This document shows positions 22,923 to 25,599 of a DNA stretch of 25,599 nucleotides, piece after piece (the stretch's first letter is position 1; every line of letters begins with the position of its first letter). This DNA is from an uncultured beta proteobacterium (lineage in GTDB: Bacteria > Pseudomonadota > Gammaproteobacteria > Burkholderiales > Burkholderiaceae_B). The translations under genes and the position numbers were made by a program. The DNA is taken from the NCBI GenBank assembly GCA_903929925.1, contig CAIYWO010000184.1, positions 1 to 25,599 of the forward strand, read 5' to 3'. The notes under the pieces were generated by a model, which worked only from the letters and a program-made list of their open reading frames with translations, was not told the origin of the DNA and did no database searches.

Positions 22923-22952
22923 TTGCAAAATATTGTTAGCAAGCTCTATACT
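22923..22952 (+). promoter_or_regulatory. Candidate sigma-70 promoter of the DUF697-thioesterase pair
   Basis: TTGCAA (22923-22928) and TATACT (22947-22952) are separated by 18 bases. Transcription would start near 22959, almost at the GTG (22961) that opens the DUF697 frame, so the mRNA would be leaderless or nearly so. If the ATG at 22982 is used, the leader is about 22 nt without a Shine-Dalgarno sequence. Confidence 0.5.
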
Positions 22953-22960
22953 GTATCACC

Positions 22961-23563
22961 GTGAAAAATGATCCTGAAACCATGCCGCCAAACAAAGCCT
23001 CGACCGAGTGCAAGGCGAAACTCGCGACCGAGCTCTTTGAGCGCGAGTCGCATATAGATCCCCCGCAAGGTGCAAAGGATCCCGCACCCAATACTGATAA
23101 AAACTTCAGGCGACTCTACGCAGATCGCACAGTACACCAATGGTGTCAATGGGCGACCATGGCCGGATTTGTGCCTATCCCAGCGGTTGATTTGCTATCA
23201 ATTTCGGCCGTCCAGGCAAAAATGGTGCATCGCCTTTGTCAGATTTACGACAAGCGATTTGAACGTGATGCCATATCGTCAATTATCTCTGGTTTAGTCG
23301 GCGGCAGCCTGACCGGCCTAGTGTCAGCAGGATTAGCTTTCACGCTAATAAAAAACATACCTGTCGTTGGCACAACCATGTCAACACTTACGCTTCCCGC
23401 CGTCGCTTTCGGAGCAACCCACGCGCTGGGAGCGGTTTTAATTCAGCATTTTGAGAACGACCTAGAAATCTCAGAGCTCTCAGTAAAAGAGGTTGAGCAG
23501 TACTTTCTCGATCAGTTCGAGAAAGGTAAAGCTCTCTTTCACAAAAAGAAATTAGCTGATTGA
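22961..23563 (+). CDS. DUF697 / YcjF-like membrane protein
   Basis: This is a 200-residue protein. After a polar N-terminal 50 residues, the DUF697 core begins with WATMAGFVPIPAVDLLSISA (residues 64-83), continues with KMVHRLCQIYDKRF, and carries two glycine/alanine-rich hydrophobic helices (about residues 106-130, IISGLVGGSLTGLVSAGLAF, and 136-160). The C-terminal ELSVKEVEQYFLDQFEKGKA helix is also typical of the family. Function is unknown; relatives are often linked to small GTPases or stress loci, but none is present here. The start is GTG at 22961 or ATG at 22982. The next gene begins one base after its stop, so the two are surely cotranscribed. Confidence 0.85.
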   Translation: MKNDPETMPPNKASTECKAKLATELFERESHIDPPQGAKDPAPNTDKNFRRLYADRTVHQWCQWATMAGFVPIPAVDLLSISAVQAKMVHRLCQIYDKRFERDAISSIISGLVGGSLTGLVSAGLAFTLIKNIPVVGTTMSTLTLPAVAFGATHALGAVLIQHFENDLEISELSVKEVEQYFLDQFEKGKALFHKKKLAD

Positions 23564-23564
23564 A

Positions 23565-24317
23565 ATGCGCATTGTCACCAGTCCATGGGTGATACGCTCT
23601 GCCCCACAGCCGCATGCAAAAAAACGTTTGTTCTGCATTCCCTTTGCCGGAGGCGGGGCCTCTGCATATCGAAAATGGGCTAACGCGCTAGGACCAACCA
23701 TCGAAGTTTGTCCAATTCAGTTACCCGGCAGAGAGAATCGGTTGCTCGAGCCTGCTTATGATGACTGCCAAGCACTCACCGATGCCTTGTTATCGGCATT
23801 ACGCCCGTTTTTAGACAAGCCATACTCAATTTACGGTCACAGCATGGGCGCATTGCTTGCCTTTGAACTAGCGCGTCAGATAGAAGAGGTGAGTGATCAA
23901 ATAGTCAGGCCTGAGCGAGTCTTCGTAGCAGCCCATAGAGCTGCGCACCTGCCTCTACAACGCCTTCCTATGGCTGACCTACCTCAAGAGGCTTTGATAG
24001 CGAAGCTTAACGAATATGGGGGATTTTCGAGCGAGGCGCTAAACAGTCCGGAACTAATGGAGCTTTTACTACCCACGATTCGTGCAGACCTTAAGCTGTG
24101 CGATACGTACCATTACGAACAAAAAAAAACCTTACGATGCCCACTCGAGGTCATCATAGGCGCCCTCGATCATCAAACTTCAACTGAGACCACGAACCCA
24201 TGGGCCCTGCAAACTGCGGGGCCAACAAAGATCCACACTATAAATGGGGGACATTTTTTCTTGAACACTCACCTCGAGCAAGTATTACAAATAGTCCGCG
24301 CAGGAATGCTTGATTAG
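23565..24317 (+). CDS. Type II thioesterase (GrsT/TycF-like alpha/beta hydrolase)
   Basis: This 250-residue enzyme has the external thioesterase fold. FCIPFAGGGASAYRKW (residues 23-38) gives the oxyanion-side loop, VCPIQLPGRENR (48-59) is the family-specific motif, the nucleophile elbow is YGHSMGALLAFELA (S93), the acid is D202 in IIGALDHQTS, and the catalytic His is H230 in NGGHFFL. Such enzymes remove misprimed acyl groups from carrier proteins of NRPS/PKS assembly lines. No NRPS, PKS or carrier protein is visible, so it is an orphan here. It starts one base after the DUF697 stop. A hairpin terminator follows 10 bases after its stop. Confidence 0.92.
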   Translation: MRIVTSPWVIRSAPQPHAKKRLFCIPFAGGGASAYRKWANALGPTIEVCPIQLPGRENRLLEPAYDDCQALTDALLSALRPFLDKPYSIYGHSMGALLAFELARQIEEVSDQIVRPERVFVAAHRAAHLPLQRLPMADLPQEALIAKLNEYGGFSSEALNSPELMELLLPTIRADLKLCDTYHYEQKKTLRCPLEVIIGALDHQTSTETTNPWALQTAGPTKIHTINGGHFFLNTHLEQVLQIVRAGMLD

Positions 24318-24327
24318 TTCAAAAAAA

Positions 24328-24353
24328 ACGGCTCCCGATTATTCGGGAGCCGT
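24328..24353. terminator. Strong hairpin terminator between convergent genes
   Basis: An 11-bp perfect stem ACGGCTCCCGA/TCGGGAGCCGT closes a TTAT loop. On the minus strand it is followed by eight T, making it a strong terminator for the envelope-protein gene. On the plus strand only TTTC follows, so termination of the thioesterase transcript there is probably weaker. Confidence 0.9.
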
Positions 24354-24379
24354 TTCACATCAAAAGAGCTTCTCTATAG

Positions 24380-25599
24380 TTACTTAACTAAAACCGAAGG
24401 TGAAGGAGGGATTGAGCCTGCAATTTTGTTCAGTGTTAGCAGCTGCGAGAGCAGTACCATGACGTCTCTCGTGAAGCTTCCATCGCCAGCTGGCAATGAG
24501 TAAGTGTCCCCGCGATAGCTAAGCGAAGTGAACGAATTGGAGAGACGTTGATTCTTTTGCACTACAAATAACGGAACTGGTGGGTAGTCGGCAATGGTAA
24601 GGTTACCAGATCCACTCAGTAAATCAGGATTAAAAATCTTAACGATCGTGGGCTTCTCTGCGTTTTGCATCGAAACGACATCGCCCAAGAAGTCAAAGAC
24701 ATGGCGTGTCGAACGAAGCTTGATATTGATCAACAGATTTTTTTGCGTACTATCCTGAGTACCCTGCAATAGTTTAGCTAGTTCGGTTGCAGTGCGACTT
24801 GCCACCTGTTGCTTGAACTGTTGTTGACAGTACATCGAAGGAGATAAAGACTTTCCGAAGAGGACTTCGCCGTCCGTCCTGTTAAGGCAGAGCCTTGACT
24901 GCTGCATCAGGCGAATAAGACGATACTTTTTAGGACGTCCCGGAGTGACGACCTCGTCAACGGTCACACCCGATGCGATTGCCGACGCGAACATTCCCAT
25001 CGACGCGCGCATCGTTGCCTCATCCATTTCAGGCCCCATGGGCATCTTGAATGGGATCTGCTCAACGGTTAGACCAGCAGCCACCAAGATGTAAAGCGCG
25101 CGTTGAAACTGCTCATATTCCTTGCTGCCCGGATCATTAACAAAACTCAACATCACATCTTTGTTTTCATTAACGATATCAATAGATTCGATAACCAGCG
25201 AGTACAACACTGATTTCGGAGCCGCCTGGTTAGCAGTCAAAAAGCCTACGATCTGCGGCTCAATCGGCGACAGAAAAGGCTTCATAAATGTGGCGTTATC
25301 CAACGAAGACTGCGTAAAGGTGTAACCACCACTTACGTTCATCGATGCGCTAGGAGCATAGTTTGCTAAACCTTGCGCACCAGACCAAGGCTGAAAAAAT
25401 CCACTAACGGAGCCTGGGTCAGCGCCGTACACTACTCCAGACATTCCCGCAGTCGCGCTAACGTTGCCCGTTCCCATAATCGATGGGATATCCAGGAAAC
25501 TGACTGGCATTTTTTGAGATGCGCGTACGATGTTAATTAAGATGTTGTCGTTACTGTACGACTCCACCACTTCACGATACGCGGACGACATACTGCGAA
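24380..25599 (-). CDS. Unrecognised cell-envelope-type protein, 5' end outside the window
   Basis: The frame is open to the right edge with at least 405 codons; an internal ATG is at 25591, but no stop precedes it, so the true start and any signal sequence are probably outside. Residues after that Met begin SSAYREVVESYSNDNILINI then VRASQKMPVSFLDIPSI, which recalls the 'LLNIVRLR...P.FLD' opening of uncharacterised proteobacterial lipoproteins of similar length. The next 60 residues are rich in Gly, Ser and Thr (SGVVYGADPGSVSGFFQPWS). The later part has an isolated pair of cysteines (SRLCLNRTDG, SPSMYCQQQF) about 30 residues apart, and ends in LSQLLTLNKIAGSI. I cannot assign a function. The strong terminator at 24328-24353 ends its transcript. 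Confidence 0.75.
   Translation of the reverse strand, partial: RSMSSAYREVVESYSNDNILINIVRASQKMPVSFLDIPSIMGTGNVSATAGMSGVVYGADPGSVSGFFQPWSGAQGLANYAPSASMNVSGGYTFTQSSLDNATFMKPFLSPIEPQIVGFLTANQAAPKSVLYSLVIESIDIVNENKDVMLSFVNDPGSKEYEQFQRALYILVAAGLTVEQIPFKMPMGPEMDEATMRASMGMFASAIASGVTVDEVVTPGRPKKYRLIRLMQQSRLCLNRTDGEVLFGKSLSPSMYCQQQFKQQVASRTATELAKLLQGTQDSTQKNLLINIKLRSTRHVFDFLGDVVSMQNAEKPTIVKIFNPDLLSGSGNLTIADYPPVPLFVVQKNQRLSNSFTSLSYRGDTYSLPAGDGSFTRDVMVLLSQLLTLNKIAGSIPPSPSVLVK

Noticed and set aside
22761..22964. 67-residue plus-strand open frame in the spacer before DUF697
   Set aside because: It runs across the candidate promoter and tandem repeat, ends at the next gene's start and shows no recognisable motif.
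23565..24317. Evidence for an NRPS/PKS cluster inside the window
   Set aside because: Only a type II thioesterase is present; no adenylation, condensation, ketosynthase or carrier domains were seen on either strand.
1..25599. CRISPR arrays, tRNA/rRNA genes, insertion sequences or integrase genes
   Set aside because: No spaced direct repeats, transposase-like proteins or structured RNA signatures were found on reading both strands.

Overview
The window looks like a chromosomal segment of a betaproteobacterium, most likely Burkholderiales. The main reason is two stand-alone Bug/TctC-type periplasmic receptors, a family greatly expanded in that order. Base composition looks moderate, near 50% GC by eye, and somewhat AT-richer to the right of about 16.6 kb. 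I see no rRNA, tRNA, insertion sequence, phage gene or CRISPR array.

Region A (1-6084, + strand) is a tightly packed phosphonate operon. It holds phnC (cut by the left edge), phnD and phnE, then an iron-dependent alcohol dehydrogenase, a phosphonate-type FAD amine oxidase, phosphonoacetaldehyde hydrolase (phnX) and a PhnZ-like HD-domain protein. Most junctions overlap by 1 to 20 bases. The aminotransferase phnW that normally feeds PhnX is absent from the visible part. The FAD oxidase is the natural candidate to make phosphonoacetaldehyde instead. The operon then offers three possible outlets: hydrolysis (PhnX), reduction (alcohol dehydrogenase) and a PhnZ-like oxidative route. A convergent MGDG-synthase-like glycosyltransferase (6059-7189, - strand) overlaps the operon's 3' end and could belong to phosphate-sparing lipid remodelling.

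Region B (7238-11898) holds secreted and periplasmic proteins: a Bug receptor (-), a divergent beta-lactamase-fold serine hydrolase (+), a secreted protein of unknown function (+) and a second Bug receptor (+). The divergent spacer has a perfect inverted repeat over a candidate -10 box.

Region C (11914-16585) is a regulatory and redox neighbourhood. On the - strand lies an operon of an Rrf2 regulator, a small DUF2805-type protein (overlapping, non-ATG start) and a 2-oxoglutarate/Fe(II) dioxygenase. Divergent from it are a MerR/LitR-like regulator, a two-helix potassium-type channel and a GMC flavin oxidoreductase. The shared AT-rich spacer carries repeated copies of AATCTAYTCAA and a separate inverted repeat, which are candidate operators.

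Region D (16.6-24.4 kb) is the least conventional part. A small hydrophobic protein with an Ala/Lys-rich tail is followed by a five-gene - strand series reading leftward: a family-3 solute-binding protein with a hexanucleotide-repeat tail, a PrmC/HemK-like methyltransferase, a binding-protein/permease fusion, a second short permease, and an ATP-grasp enzyme. No ABC ATPase accompanies them. Divergent from this are a DUF697 membrane protein and an orphan type II thioesterase. The mix of ATP-grasp, methyltransferase, dedicated amino-acid-type ABC components and thioesterase is the best candidate in the window for an undescribed pathway, but its substrate cannot be read from the sequence.

Region E (24380-end, - strand) is an unrecognised cell-envelope-type protein cut by the right edge, with a strong hairpin terminator between it and the thioesterase gene.
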